Origin: Angiostrongylus vasorum
Taxonomy: Eukaryota > Nematoda > Chromadorea > Rhabditida > Metastrongylidae
Direction: 5' to 3'
Length of the DNA: 64,000 bases
Assembly: GCA_018806985.1 (NCBI GenBank)
Contig: JADANN010000361.1
Span: forward strand, 370,949-434,948
Shown here in pieces: positions 46,311-57,059 of this stretch. The stretch's first letter is position 1, and every line of letters starts with the position of its first letter. The notes beneath the pieces are model-generated. The model was not told where the DNA came from and searched no databases. It saw only the letters and a list, made by a program, of their open reading frames with translations. A program made the position numbers and the translations under genes.

Positions 46311-46964
46311 ACGTATCCTTCTTTCCTGCATGATAAAGTCTTCTATCGAGGATTCAGATGCAAGTGTATGTGCGTGGTAGGTACATAACGCCACCTTAGT
46401 CCTTTGCGATTTAATCAGCTTAGAACAGCGCTGGTATTTTAGCAGCCCCCCAGCCCCTCCGCACTCGCCCTACCCAAAGCTGGCGTATCAGGGGCTCCAT
46501 CAGGGTGATGGGAATCAGGCCCGTGTTTTTTGTTGTGTTTAGCTTTTTGATACCCACTTATAGCTTGCTGAGCTCCGATCTTCGCGACTGGGTGTACCCA
46601 CGAGCGAGTAGTTTACCATTCTTTCCCATAGTAGATGAGGAACTTATTTGTTTGAGGTGACTCTTAATCACCTCCCATTAGTTCCCCCTTCACTCCATTG
46701 CAAGGTTTTAACCGACTAGACTCCTGGAATACAATCCACATTGACGAAAATACACACACGCAGTATGGGTAAATATGTCTTCATAAACACAGAAGGTATG
46801 TAGAAGTTCGGCGCAGAAGAAACAGGAACTTCATCGTTCGGATCCACCTGCCCCTCAATTAAGTAGTCCGCCATCTGAGGACGTGCCACGTTGACTTGCA
46901 ACTAACCGACATGAGATCCCACTGTGAGGGAGATGTGCTGTCATCGTCATCGCTTCACTTTCCG

Positions 46965-47135
46965 AAAAATAGTGGAAAAACTGTGTGGAGGGATAGAGCA
47001 CAGACTCGGTACAACGGTAGCCCACCGCAAGTCTTTGTGTTGTCCATTTATTCATTCAATGACCTCTAACGAAGCTTGATGAATTTCAGTTTATGCCGTA
47101 TCCCTTAGAAATTTATCAACGTCGAGAGCGCAATC
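46965..47135 (+). repeat. SINE family A tail fragment
   Basis: GGAGGGATAGAGCACAGACT, GGTAGCCCACCGCAAGTC, CATTCAATGACCTCTAACGA and TTATCAACGTCGAGAGC match the second half of family A. Confidence 0.65.
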
Positions 47136-47139
47136 TTTT

Positions 47140-47745
47140 ATGCTTAATAGTATCACCGTTGTCAAAAAAGATCGCGCTTATTAATGATACCCACAATGTC
47201 GGCGTTTTATAATGGGTGCGAAATCCCTATAAATAAAAGTGGAATAGGTGCGAGAAATCGTTAGAAGAGAACATGTTAATTGCAAGAACACTTCCCTCAT
47301 ATTGAAATGAATGGCACATGGCTGTAACAAGTAGACTCTAGACGAGTGCTTGAATACAAATAATATACGCATAATGAATAAATGTTTCGTCAGAAGCAAA
47401 ATTGTTGAAATTCAAAGCCAGATCGCCTTGCCGCTCCTCCGGCATCGTCTCTCACGATGCATCCGGTCTCGTTAGATACCTACACGTTTCAGACGAAAGC
47501 TGTGATATTAATTGAAAAATAATACCCCTTCGAATATCGTAGGATGCCTGATCGCCGCATGGCTTTGGCGCCCCAACTCAAAAGCCACTTTTTGGACGTC
47601 ATAAATATCACAAGAATATGAACAGGCAGTAGATGAATTAGAAAACTGCACATAGCGTAAGTACAGCACGGCACAGAAGCTGGTATAAAACGAATGACCT
47701 GAAGAGCTCTTAATGATCCCAAGTTAGTAGTTTTTCATCGTACTC
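47140..47745. other. no supportable feature
   Basis: Nothing recognised. Confidence 0.35.
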
Positions 47746-47751
47746 CTTCAG

Positions 47752-47935
47752 ATAGATTCCAAACACAACAGAGTGCAGATCTTATAGAACGGGGGGATAA
47801 CGGAAGAACTTTCATCAAGGCGGGCAGCATCGGTCAGTTGAATGTCGCTCATGAATTTAAGGAAATCTGAGCACGTCGTGAGAAGCTGAGCTCATTGTCA
47901 ACCGAGTATGAAGCTGTTCTAAACATGTTCTAGAT
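47752..47935 (+). pseudogene. possible decayed exon, unrecognised
   Basis: After an acceptor-like CTCCTTCAG the plus strand reads FQTQQSADLIERGDNGRTF, then GSIGQLNVAHEFKEI. After one in-frame TGA it continues ARREKLSSLSTEYEAVLNMF before another stop. The coding-like composition across a single stop suggests a pseudogene or a degraded transposon gene. No family is assigned. Confidence 0.3.
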
Positions 47936-48339
47936 GCAGAATGCGTGATTAAAAAATTCCTGCCGTATTGGGCGCCCAGCTTAACTAGCAGTTTAGTACC
48001 GCTTTATTGGCAGGACTTTAGACCTGACTTTTATTGACGATTGCTCCTTGAATATGTTAATTATATATAATATTGATGTTTAGAGATTGATAAGAATACT
48101 AAGGTATTGGCCAACATAGTGCGTTTTTCTTGCAAATTATTAGTGTGTTTTTTCTTGCAAATTATACGAGTTAGGCGTTCATTTGCTGTAATATTACGTA
48201 TTGTTCTTAGTACCCAGGATCGACTTTCGATTAACCTCGGCAATGGATTATGAATGCGTCGTTTTTCTCTCAGCAATCGCGAGGTTGTTAAACAGCATAC
48301 GTTTGCTTCCATACAATAACACCCATACATCACAATCGT

Positions 48340-48375
48340 AGCTGACGTTTCGGCGGAATCGCTTTCTCAGAGCCT
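48340..48375 (-). ncRNA. hammerhead-like motif, left arm
   Basis: Minus strand GGCTCTGAGAAAGCGATTCC, then GCCGAAACGTCAGCT. One base is missing from the CTGANGA core, so it is probably inactive. Confidence 0.45.
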
Positions 48376-48579
48376 GGAAGGCTATACTAATTCGCAACTT
48401 ACTAGGTCAAACGCCTCTGAGCGGCTGCTCTTCCTCGGTGGAAGACAGGTGAAAAGAAGCGGTGGGTTTTTTTCGAGAGGCTGTAGATTGTAATTGTAAT
48501 TATCGTTCAAATTTTCATCTTTCTGTTTGTGCTATTGAAGCGTTTGACCTAGTAAGTTGCGTATTAGTGTACCCTTCCA

Positions 48580-48615
48580 GGCTCTGAAGAAGGCCATTCT
48601 GTCGAAACGTCAGCT
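48580..48615 (+). ncRNA. hammerhead-like motif, right arm
   Basis: GGCT (48580-48583), CTGAAGA (48584-48590), GGC (48592-48594) with GTC, GAAAC (48604-48608), GTC and AGCT (48612-48615). Core and stem I are intact and stem II has one G-U pair. Confidence 0.6.
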
Positions 48616-48823
48616 ACGATTGTGTTGTATGTGTGTTATTGTATGGAAGTAAACGTATGGTGTTTAACAACCTCGCGATTGCTGAGAGAGAAAACGACGA
48701 TTTCGTTTCATTTTTTTTTCATTTCATTCTTTTTTTTCATTTCATATTGTTTTTATCTAAGGACAAATTTAGCGACTGTAACGATAAACTTCTCCGCAAT
48801 CGTTTGTTCTTCTTTTTTTCCAG

Positions 48824-48918
48824 CTAAAGAAGCATTCGTTTCCGTCTGGGCGAAACGATGTGCAATGTGCGACCACGAAATTGAACGCCTACTAGAAATT
48901 TTAAGCACTTGGCATTAA
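48824..48918 (+). CDS. candidate last exon, unrecognised protein
   Basis: A strong acceptor (TCTTTTTTTCCAG) is followed in phase by KEAFVSVWAKRCAMCDHEIE and RLLEILSTWH-stop. A long pyrimidine tract, coding-like residues and a stop 95 bases on support an exon, but no donor exon with matching phase 1 was found upstream. The PLE fold-back lies just to its left. Confidence 0.35.
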
Positions 48919-49129
48919 TCACATTAAGTGTACAGGCTGAGAAGAGTTAAATACAGAATCAAGAAAAGTTAAATGTACATTATACCTTTAACATCGTGTT
49001 CAGCAATTCATCTAAATATTATAATTTACCACAGAAGCAGTATTCTCTTTTACACATCCCATCATCGAACCTACTGTGCGGATCTCAGCAGCTCTTGCAT
49101 CGTATTCTGTTTTTGTTTTCCTAACACTC

Positions 49130-49285
49130 ATGCTCCGCAACGGTCTTCGAACATTCCGAGTGTTGTTTCGGCTAATGCATGCAGATTTCATCTTCTTTAT
49201 GAATGTTGTAGAATGCTGGTCGAGTCAATTGTTTTTGCTATCTTGGAGGTAGCAGGACTAGGGCGTTCTCGCGTCGATTGGAGAA
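49130..49285 (-). repeat. SINE family B relic
   Basis: The minus strand resembles the copy at 50.22-50.36 kb (TTTCGGCT, CATAAAGAAGATGAAATC, CAAGATAGCAAAAACAATTG). It is a diverged internal segment, inverted relative to that copy. Confidence 0.5.
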
Positions 49286-49529
49286 GAGCGTTGAAGAAGG
49301 GATCGAGCCAGGACCTTTGCTTCCTGTTTTACTGGCGGCGCCCTTGTGAAGATCGTCACAAAGCTACCAATGGCTATTCAGAATGCAAAGAAGGAAAGCT
49401 TTACCCAACCAGCAAATTATCAGCAATTGTGCTGTGACCCGTGCGTTTTCTCGTGATCTACAAAAGCGAGTCGTGCAGTCAAATACAAACAAATAAGTAT
49501 CATGTTGAAAGGAAATGATTCCCTTTCAG

Positions 49530-49658
49530 AGCGATGCCGAATTTGAACGTTTGAGAACATGTTCTGACGATGACCATACTATGAAAACCATTTATAAATT
49601 TTCTCATCACGTAAAGCGGTCATTACAAGGCATACCAATGAACGGCACTTTTTGTTGA
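49530..49658 (+). CDS. candidate exon, unrecognised
   Basis: After the acceptor ATTCCCTTTCAG the plus strand is open for 42 codons: SDAEFERLRTCSDDDHTMKT, then IYKFSHHVKRSLQGIPMNGT, then FC-stop. Composition is coding-like. It is possibly a last exon, but its upstream partner is unknown. Confidence 0.35.
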   Translation, partial: SDAEFERLRTCSDDDHTMKTIYKFSHHVKRSLQGIPMNGTFC

Positions 49659-49664
49659 TGATAT

Positions 49665-50160
49665 TACGCCTACCCAGGAATAAAATAAACATTTGAATTA
49701 CATACCGACATGTAAATCTTGGCTAGATACGGGATTGAAACCCAAGATTCTGCACACTTCTAAAGCACTGTTCTGTTGAACGAATTATTCTCCAGAAATG
49801 CACGACAGCAGATAAACATCTTTTAACTAAGTAGCTGTGTTCTTTCATGATGTTTAAATACGCAACCAATTCAGAGGCAAAAGTGTAGATAAATTGCGCT
49901 CGTATGAGTTAAGATCAAATTAGGACTTCATGAGCCACACAAATTCATTGGTACCAAATCGAAGACCTGCAAGTACATAGGACTGCAGCCCTTTTCGTCT
50001 GTACCACCTATTAGGGTTAGCACTGCCTTCGGTGGCCTTTTTTGAAAGCTTCTTTTTTTCTCGACTTTTCGCAGAGCGACCGTTGGCTAACATGTAGCAA
50101 GGAAAACAATAGCGGGAGCGAGATCGTGCGATAATAATTGGTGCAGTCTATCAGGTAGCA
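49665..50160. other. no supportable feature
   Basis: Nothing recognised. Confidence 0.35.
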
Positions 50161-50164
50161 AGGT

Positions 50165-50440
50165 GCTGGTTCGCCACCTCCCCCAGCACTCTCCCATAAT
50201 CCACGTCTAAATACCGCTTTGACTTGGCTATATCCAAGACTGCAAGAAGAATTGACCTAACTAGCACTCTACAGAATTCATAAAGAAGACGAAATCCCCC
50301 AAGCAGCAGCCGAAACATCACGCGCAATGTTCGAAGACCATTGTGATTAATGCGAGGAAAACGAATCGAGTGCAAGAAGTGCTAAAATCCACATGGTAGA
50401 TGTGCTGATGGGTTACGTAAAATAGATAAATACAAATTAC
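50165..50440 (+). repeat. SINE family B, diverged copy
   Basis: Second half of the family: AGACGAAATCCCCCAAGCAG, GCAGCCGAAAC, AACGAATCGAGTGCAAGAAG, TGCTAAAATCCACATGGTAG and a TAGATAAATACAAAT end. Confidence 0.6.
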
Positions 50441-50630
50441 ACTATTAGCAGTATTATGTTGTATACATGTTATAGTTGTGATGCATTCATTTTCGCTTTC
50501 CGAGTTTTTTGATGATAGTGTGCTTACAGGAAGATGGCCGTAATTTATTGAGGGAACTGATCAAAACTGACTGACCCATGATCGAAAAATCAGTATTTCA
50601 GGGGAAAAAGCACGGAAACACAACCTATAC

Positions 50631-50843
50631 TTGGAGACAATATTGAAAACTTACCTCTTCCTGGGGCTTTTAATAAACCTATTTTATTATACGCAGTCTG
50701 CGTTGACAGTCACATCGTGCTATAAATGTCACATCATGTTTCCGATGCTTTCGACTTCTGCCGTATTCTGTCACCATTGTGTGCACTCTGTACAATCGTT
50801 AGTCTTATCAGTGCCTAGAAAGTATAGCACAGCGAAGTCTTAA
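50631..50843 (+). CDS. candidate small secreted Cys-rich protein
   Basis: A 70-codon frame with a signal-peptide-like start (YLFLGLLINLFYYTQSA), then LTVTSCYKCHIMFPML and VFCHHCVHSV, containing four Cys in paired spacing. There is no splice or family evidence, and the short length means chance is a real alternative. Confidence 0.25.
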   Translation: METILKTYLFLGLLINLFYYTQSALTVTSCYKCHIMFPMLSTSAVFCHHCVHSVQSLVLSVPRKYSTAKS

Positions 50844-51184
50844 TGCACTGTGTGAGTTGTTGAACCTTCGACATCTTCGATATCGACGCCCAGAAACCGC
50901 AACATAGTCGCCATCTGGTGCAACTCTTGGAGTTGGATGCATCCACGACAAAGTGACTGTTGTAGGAAAAATGTTTAATCTAATGATACCTGAAATTAAA
51001 AATCAAATTAAAAAAAATAAATCCAGATTAAAACTAAAGAAAAAGAGATGAAAAGAAAGAAAAAAGTAGTAACAATATGCAGCGAATAAAAAAGCTACAT
51101 ATTGTGCTTTCAACTACGGCCTCGGCTTAACTGGATTCAAAACCGATTAAGTGCATTCGTTTCGACGAGTAATTGTAAATGGCA

Positions 51185-51440
51185 CTGTTAGGGCGAGAAA
51201 CTAATCCGCACAAAGAAGAACACAAGCACGCATGCATCCATGAATATATCTTCGTCAATGCCGAAGGTGTTTGCCAAATCGGCGCAGCAGAAGCAGGGAG
51301 TCATTCCCCTGTCTATCTGCATCTCAGGGAAGCAGAGGCCACTTTTGGCCCGCTGTGAGCCCTCTATGCATCGCCTGGGAAGCGTCACTTTACCTGGCGA
51401 CTAATCGTCATGAGATTCCTCTATGAGGAGATCCATGGTA
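51185..51440 (-). mobile_element. RTE 5'-leader copy without coding part
   Basis: Matches the leader of the RTE copies (ACACAAGCACGCATGCATCC, TGCCAAATCGGCGCAGCAGA, CATCTCAGGGAAGCAGAGG, GTGAGCCCTCTATGCATCGC). RTE copies are normally 5'-truncated, so a leader without the 3' part is unusual. Confidence 0.65.
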
Positions 51441-51969
51441 AATGGCAACGAGATAGCAGTCATATAAAGATTATTCTATGGGTGTCATTACTTATGAAGG
51501 TCATGTAAATATGTCAGAAACTAGATCAACAACCAGAAACTCTCGATTACTGCATAAATACCTTACATGTGGTCATTCTCCGCTCTTTTTCTCTCCAGTC
51601 TAGCGGTAAAAATTGGTAAAGCAGCCTCGTTTTCACCAATGCATCGTGGACCATGCTGAGAGTAAATAAGGTCATTTATTTGAGAAAACAGAGATAAGCT
51701 AGGATACTACTAAACTCGACCATACCGCTGATATAGAACTGACGACGAATTGTATTTAAAGTAAAAAGGAAGAAGTACGTGATGTTTTCTTACATGAGGA
51801 CTCAAGAACTTTTTCATCCTCGAATCCCATCTCTTAAGCGGCTGATGCAATCAGCTGATCCGTGAATCACTCTTCTTTAGGATGAGTGACACATCGAATC
51901 TTATCTGAGCTAAAGGGAGCGAATTTGCTGAACAACGATGATGTGGTGAAAACATATATAAGTATTTAA

Positions 51970-52350
51970 GAATGGAGCGGATACCACAGTGGTAGTGATG
52001 TCCGTCATTACGAGTACGGTGCTTGTTCGATTCTACTCCGGGCCAACCAAGCCTGTTTCCTCCGGGGTCAGGAAATTGGTGAGGACTTGTCTGGGAAAAA
52101 AAATCGCTTTCTGAAATCCATTTGCGAACGTCCAGCCCCAGCTATCTCAGAACTCCAGGCAGAACTGCTCGGTCAGCATTCTATGACATTCAAGATGAAA
52201 TGAAAATCCTCATGCAGCAACCGAAGCCTAACGTAAAATTTGGAAGATCCTCGCGGACAATGGATGCGAGTAAACGAATCGAATGTAAGAAGTGCTGGCA
52301 TCCACAGTAGACGCGAAGACGGTTGGTATAAATAAACAATAAATAAATAA
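51970..52350 (+). repeat. SINE family B copy, near complete
   Basis: Head AGCGGATACCACAGTGGTAG, box B GTTCGATTCTACTCC, CAACCAAGCCTG, core GGACTTGTCTGGGA, GCAGCAACCGAAGCC, tail AGTGCTGGCATCCACAGTAG ACGCGAAGACGG and a TAAATAAACAATAAATAA end. Confidence 0.8.
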
Positions 52351-52589
52351 TATAAGTAATTTGAAGAAGTCTTGCAACCCTTCTTGTATCGTTGATTTTT
52401 TTTGTCTTAATGACCTTATTAATCATTTTCCTTAATCAAACTTATATTCTGACGCCGAAATGAGTATGTCGGTGTTTATTGTCTGCGTACAGCTTGTTGG
52501 GACATTTTCAATGATTCGTGCTAGAAAAGCACTTTAAAGAGGCTGGCAACAATGAGTGCTTTTTTTATTTACTGCCTACTCTTTTTAAT

Positions 52590-53050
52590 GGCAGGGTACA
52601 TTGCGAAATATAACTTTAATGAAGATGAGATATTTGCAAAACTCTAGACCGCAGGTGCCTATGGTGGGAACGAACGCGCTTTTGTCCTTTCCGGAGAGTA
52701 ACGCGTTCACCACCACACCATGCGGGTCCTTCGTTTCGCCTGTCTCTCAGCTTGTTCTATTGATCTTTTTGCCATCAGTAATCACAGTAAATAAAAAAGG
52801 TTAAAATTGTGATTACAACTATAGCCTCAGCTTAACTGGGTTTAATGTCGATTTGGGGTCTCCAGATCAATCCCGTTGACGGGTGATTGCTGATGGCAAA
52901 AAGATCGATAGAACTAGCTGAGAGACAGGCGGAACGAAGGACCCGCATGGTGTGGTGGTGAACGCGTTACTACCCGGAAAGGACAATAGCGCGTTCGTTC
53001 CCCACCATAGGCACCTGCGGTCCAGAGTTTTGCAAATATCTCAGCTAAAC
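52590..53050. mobile_element. fold-back (long hairpin) element
   Basis: Same family as 27.46 kb. Arms 52610-52780 and 52890-53045 pair over about 155 bases (GAGATATTTGCAAAACTCTA, GAACGAACGCGCTTTTGTCC, CACCACACCATGCGGGTCC, TTTCGCCTGTCTCTCAGCT), separated by a 110-base loop. Confidence 0.8.
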
Positions 53051-53415
53051 AATGAGTGCGTTGGACATCGAGTTTAACCAAGGACGAAGGTCCAGTACCA
53101 TGCAATTATAACACCTGCGTCAGCACTGCCACAGTCTAAAAACCTTTTGCCTTGAAAATTTCTTTCATTCTACCTTTTTTGGCTAATAATTAAAATAAAT
53201 CCTAAGTGTGATCATGTTACAGAAAACCAATCTTGGTTGCAAATTGTGCCACTTGAAAACGAAAATGCTCCACCTCGTTGATCAAATGTTCTATATCTCA
53301 AGGAAGTTATTTTAGCCTGAATATAATGGATTTCAAGGGACGACGTAAATCATGACTCAGAATTCACTGTCTCTTCATTGTACCACTGTGAACACCCGCC
53401 ATTCATCTTCCAGGA

Positions 53416-53876
53416 TCAAACAGGCTGACAAAGAGAGCATAGAAAAGTCCTGGTGCTGCAATCTCGAAAGTACATAATTTCCATCGACAAGTTCTTTCCC
53501 CGCTCTTGTGTCGCAACTCTGACTTACGCAATGACGTTGCCACAGAGACCGGAAAAAGAAGGCCTGTAGAAGACACACAGGAAATGTGGGTAGTCATATT
53601 TCAAACTTGTTACAGGTATCATGTTACAACTATGTCCTGCAAACATGCCGCCATTGTTTTATGTGCCTCTGTCTATCAATTACACCATACTTTCATACGT
53701 TCTGTTTTCCGCAAAAAATCGCTACTTTTCCGCAACAGAGAGTGAAATCTACGGGTGATGACAATTGCAGTTTTGAAATCCAGAGACCCAGTTCTCTACA
53801 ACATCGGGTGCCTCTAAACCATGGATCTTCCCTGTTCCGCTTTCAACCTCAATGGTGTACACTTCCGTTGAACGAA
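53416..53876 (-). CDS. candidate 3' exons of a PH-domain-like gene
   Basis: Three minus-strand exons join in consistent phases: 53753-53876 (acceptor TGTGCTCAG, donor GTAGAT), 53528-53563 (acceptor TTCTACAG, donor GTAAGT) and 53416-53455 (acceptor GATTGCAG, stop TGA). The first reads RSTEVYTIEVESGTGKIHG, then LEAPDVVENWVSGFQNC, the pattern of the last strands and C-terminal Trp helix of a PH domain. If the first donor is not used, a TAG follows directly. The family assignment rests on pattern memory only. Confidence 0.4.
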
Positions 53877-54126
53877 CTGAGCACACGTTGCATTTTTTTT
53901 ATTTTCACTCACAATGAAGACGAAATCAAGGTGTTCCACAAAGGTCCTAACAAGGGCATGAATAGAGAAAATGGCTCATTCAACACTTCAATAACAGCAT
54001 CAGTGAAGAAGAGGAAATGTGTTTAAACCCATTAGCAAAAGCTGGAGAGCAGCCGCACAGCTTATGCAATTAATCCAGCTATATGATAAAACAATTTCAG
54101 AATAGCCCACGTATGTCACTGCTTAC

Positions 54127-54258
54127 CATTTTTTTCGAAGTCCAACAGGTCAAATTGTGAGTGAAGAAACAACCTATTCCAGAAGTCTGAACTTCTTCCG
54201 GACTTTTGCTGGCGTTGTAATACAAATTAGCTCCTTTTTGCATATTACATTTGGGTGA
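54127..54258 (-). CDS. candidate upstream PH-like exon
   Basis: The minus strand reads GANLYYNASKSPEEVQTSG, then GCFFTHNLTCWTSKKM, up to a good donor (ATG|GTAAGC, phase 0). The LYY-KSPEEV pattern suits the middle strands of a PH domain. Its phase does not fit the exon at 53876 (phase 1 needed), so an exon is missing or the gene is broken. Confidence 0.3.
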
Positions 54259-54261
54259 TAG

Positions 54262-55570
54262 TTATTTATCAAAGTCCCGTCACGATAAGAAGTTTTCAAC
54301 ATTATTCTGTATAAGAGTGGAGGACGCACGACACTGCTACATCGCATATCTCACACACGCAATCTATCGTTCCTCACTCATCTCAGCCATAACTGTTTGC
54401 ACAGCGCTAGACGAACAGCATGAAGAGCAAGCTGTGTTGAAAAAGAAAGACTCGCTCTTTTAATTTAAATACCATGACGACAATGTTAGAGTTGGAGCCA
54501 TTGCATATATACGACGCAGTTAAAACTGTATGCTGTAAGAATATCCTAATTCGCTAACGACACTCGTTTCAGTACCATTTTTGGCATCTGTACAATTAGC
54601 AGCACTTCTGCATTACCCTTAATTTGAGAAATAATGTGTCTTCCTATGGGAAGCCAAAGCAAAAAGGACTGCAACACTGTAGAAGTACCACTGGAGCTTA
54701 GAGCGGAGATCACGCTCAAGTTGTGTACGGTGATAAAATTTGAAATAGGGTTGCAGTACGGATTGAAAATCGTTTGCCAATCCTCAATGCAAAATGTCTT
54801 AACTAAGAAAGTTATTTTTCATACTGGTTTTCGAAAAGTTACGGCGCTCGAAAGGTATTCCTGTCCATCTAGCAGTCCACTGATCGGAGCCGTTTTTTAA
54901 AGGGATTCTTATGATGTTCATGACCGACCGCTTCATGGTTGTCATCGCACACACGTTTGAGTGGATGTGGGTGGTACGAGATACGGCAGTACACAAAACG
55001 GTTTACTCATTCCTAGGTTTTACTATGGCAAGGCGGTCTAATAAAGAAAAGATTGAAGCTATTGCTGGCATTACCAATTCGCAAGTGCTTATTAACATCA
55101 CTGTAAATCAAACATGTGTAAACTAAGCTTTATAGATGAAAATAGCTGACAAGAACCATGAGTGGCAGCAGTACGCTTTCGTAAATTTCGATGAAACTTC
55201 CCTGTTTGCGACGTGATTGCTGGTTAGTGCATAAATGCAAAAGTTCAAAATCACTTCCATTAACGACAGAAAGAGTGTTGTAATCAAAGACGTTGTTGGT
55301 GATGGTATCTTCTTATGATTAGTGTACCGCCCACTTGGATGGTCTACTTGCTTCACGTCGTTGCCTCTATAGCGCCTTTACCTTTGAAGGGTTGCCGAGT
55401 AGCGGGCTGTGTGATGAGTTATTCTTGATTTCCTTTGTTGTTCAAGCTTTACTGATCAACCGATTTTTCACAGTAAATAGTAGAGGTAGAAAACAGAATG
55501 TTTACTTTCCAGGCTTCTGCTATTGCGTGGCTGAACACTAAGTCCGATAATTAAACATCTTTGCGTTCAT
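54262..55570. other. ambiguous open frames, no gene called
   Basis: Around 54555-54810 both strands stay open for 75-88 codons (plus strand from 54634, minus strand without a Met start). I cannot tell which, if either, is coding. The rest shows nothing. Confidence 0.3.
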
Positions 55571-55574
55571 TTAC

Positions 55575-55591
55575 ACACGCCACACACACAG

Positions 55592-55639
<48 letters not shown>

Positions 55640-55742
55640 GCACACACACATACATACATACACACACACACATACATACATATACACCTACACACACACA
55701 CACACATACACACAAACACACACACACACACTCACACACACA
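55575..55742. repeat. (CA)n microsatellite
   Basis: About 165 bases of CA repeat with interspersed TACATA units. The long frames on both strands here are low-complexity artefacts. Confidence 0.95.
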
Positions 55743-55889
55743 CCTGACGAGTGAATTTAGTTCAAAAAGAAAAAAAACGAGCGAGAAACATGGCACCGCA
55801 ATTGTGAACCACATTGTCGGTCGACGCAAGGTGCTTGCATTATGTGGCTCATCACCCTCACATTCAATAGCGTCTGGTAACTGCTAGCG

Positions 55890-56440
55890 ACTGCGGACGA
55901 GTTCTACTTGTTGCCAAACAGTGGGATCTGCCTCTTTCAAAAGTGCCATGTAAACGAGAACGTTCTAGAAACGGAGTAGTAACAGACTCTGATTCCGGAA
56001 ATGAGAACAAAGTGTTAAAAGGAAAGAAAATCGTTCATCAATTGATGATCGAAAATAACCTAAAAAGGTTCTTTTTACAAAAAACCTGAAGCAAAGCTCA
56101 TTAGAAAACAATTTCTCCAGCCAAAAAAACGAAACACAAGTGAAAAAGGAGAAGTGAAGTAGGTTTAAGAAGCATCTCAAATAATAAGAGGCAGCCTAAC
56201 CATTCCGTTTACAAAACAAGTGTTATTGGTAATTCAAGGACCTGAGCGAATGCTGTTAAATCATGTGAAAACCATCATAAAAGTATGCAATGTACTATCG
56301 CACCCATTTTGTGCCAGCATTCGCTTTTTCATGTGTGAAGGCTGAGAGAAGGTAATGCACTAGTATACTTTTTGCGAGTTGGTTTTCGATAGCATTCCGT
56401 GCGCATTTAGCTGGTTCGCAACCACCTGTGTAGTCGTTTG
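55890..56440. other. no supportable feature
   Basis: Nothing recognised between the microsatellite and the PLE relic. Confidence 0.35.
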
Positions 56441-56449
56441 TGCAGCTCA

Positions 56450-57040
56450 GAAAATTGTGTAATCTGTCCTACCGAGGAGGATTGCGTGAGTTTGGGCACA
56501 ATTTACTTGATCTCGTGTAAGGGCATGTGGTGAGGAATACATAAGGGAAACCGGTGGACCACTTTGTGTTCAAATAAGAGAACATCTAGATGGAAAAGCG
56601 AGAATTCGACAAACCACTTCTCTAGGTACGCATAGCGAACAGGGAGACAGTGGTGACGATTCTGAAATGAATGCTCGGATTCTGACGCAGGAATGTAGAA
56701 CATTAGCTTTCAGGGACTCTTGAGGCGTTTTGAATAGATTTCAAAGGCCCAAGGATGGACCAGAAAAACGATGTATCACTGTCACACGTGATATGTCACC
56801 TTATCTGGGAATTATTTTTTGATGCACATCCTCATGGGTAGGTCTCATTCATTATACTGTAGTGGACAAAAGACGTTTAGTCCAACTGCAAGGTGGGTGG
56901 TTTCTGTAAATTGGCATCATTTTATATGCTGGATCTTCATTAATACTAAGTAATCCCTCCGAATCGTGGAGCTAATGTTACGTATTATACGTCCGTGCTC
57001 TGAGGAGGGCGAAATCGCCGAAACGTCAACCATTGAACAA
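56450..57040 (+). pseudogene. PLE endonuclease and 3'-end relic
   Basis: The plus strand shows the GIY-YIG region with a frame change: GGGCACAATTTACTTGATCT for TIYLIS, GAGGAATACATAAGGGAAAC for EYI-ET, then GTTCAAATAAGAGAACATCT for the R-E-H part. It ends in a hammerhead-like core near 57000. No RT is nearby. Confidence 0.7.
56996..57030 (+). ncRNA. hammerhead-like motif, PLE terminus
   Basis: CTGAGGA (57000-57006), stem II GGCG (57008-57011) with CGCC (57016-57019), GAAA (57020-57023) and CGTC. This is the best stem II in the window, but stem I pairing with AACC is poor. Confidence 0.5.
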
Positions 57041-57059
57041 AGGCAGCAGCAACAACAAG

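Larger units (their letters stand above)
43510..46930 (-). mobile_element. RTE LINE, near full-length but decayed
   Basis: The 3' end begins at about CCACTGATTGTCGATTGACT and the 5' leader ends near 46930 at the ACCGACATGAGATCCCACTG block. The order on the minus strand is leader, endonuclease (about 45500-46300), linker, RT and C-terminal region. Many substitutions and frame changes show it is old. It starts just 230 bases after the MOLO1 stop codon. Confidence 0.8.
48213..48698 (+). mobile_element. PLE-derived fold-back element with two ribozyme-like ends
   Basis: The left part (48213-48415) and right part (48520-48698) are inverted copies of the terminal 180 bases of the PLE at 6.5-9.3 kb, including AACCTCGCGATTGCTGAGAG and the hammerhead-like cores. 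Only about 100 bases separate the arms. The 3' tail CCCAGGATCGACTTTCGATT is present on the left only, as in the full PLE. It has no coding capacity and is a minimal non-autonomous derivative. Confidence 0.75.

Noticed and set aside
53586..54026. 146-codon plus-strand frame
   Set aside because: No family resemblance, and the opposite strand has better coding and splice evidence in part of it.
55561..55887. Long reading frames on both strands over the CA tract
   Set aside because: They encode only Thr-His or Val-Cys repeats and are an artefact of the microsatellite.
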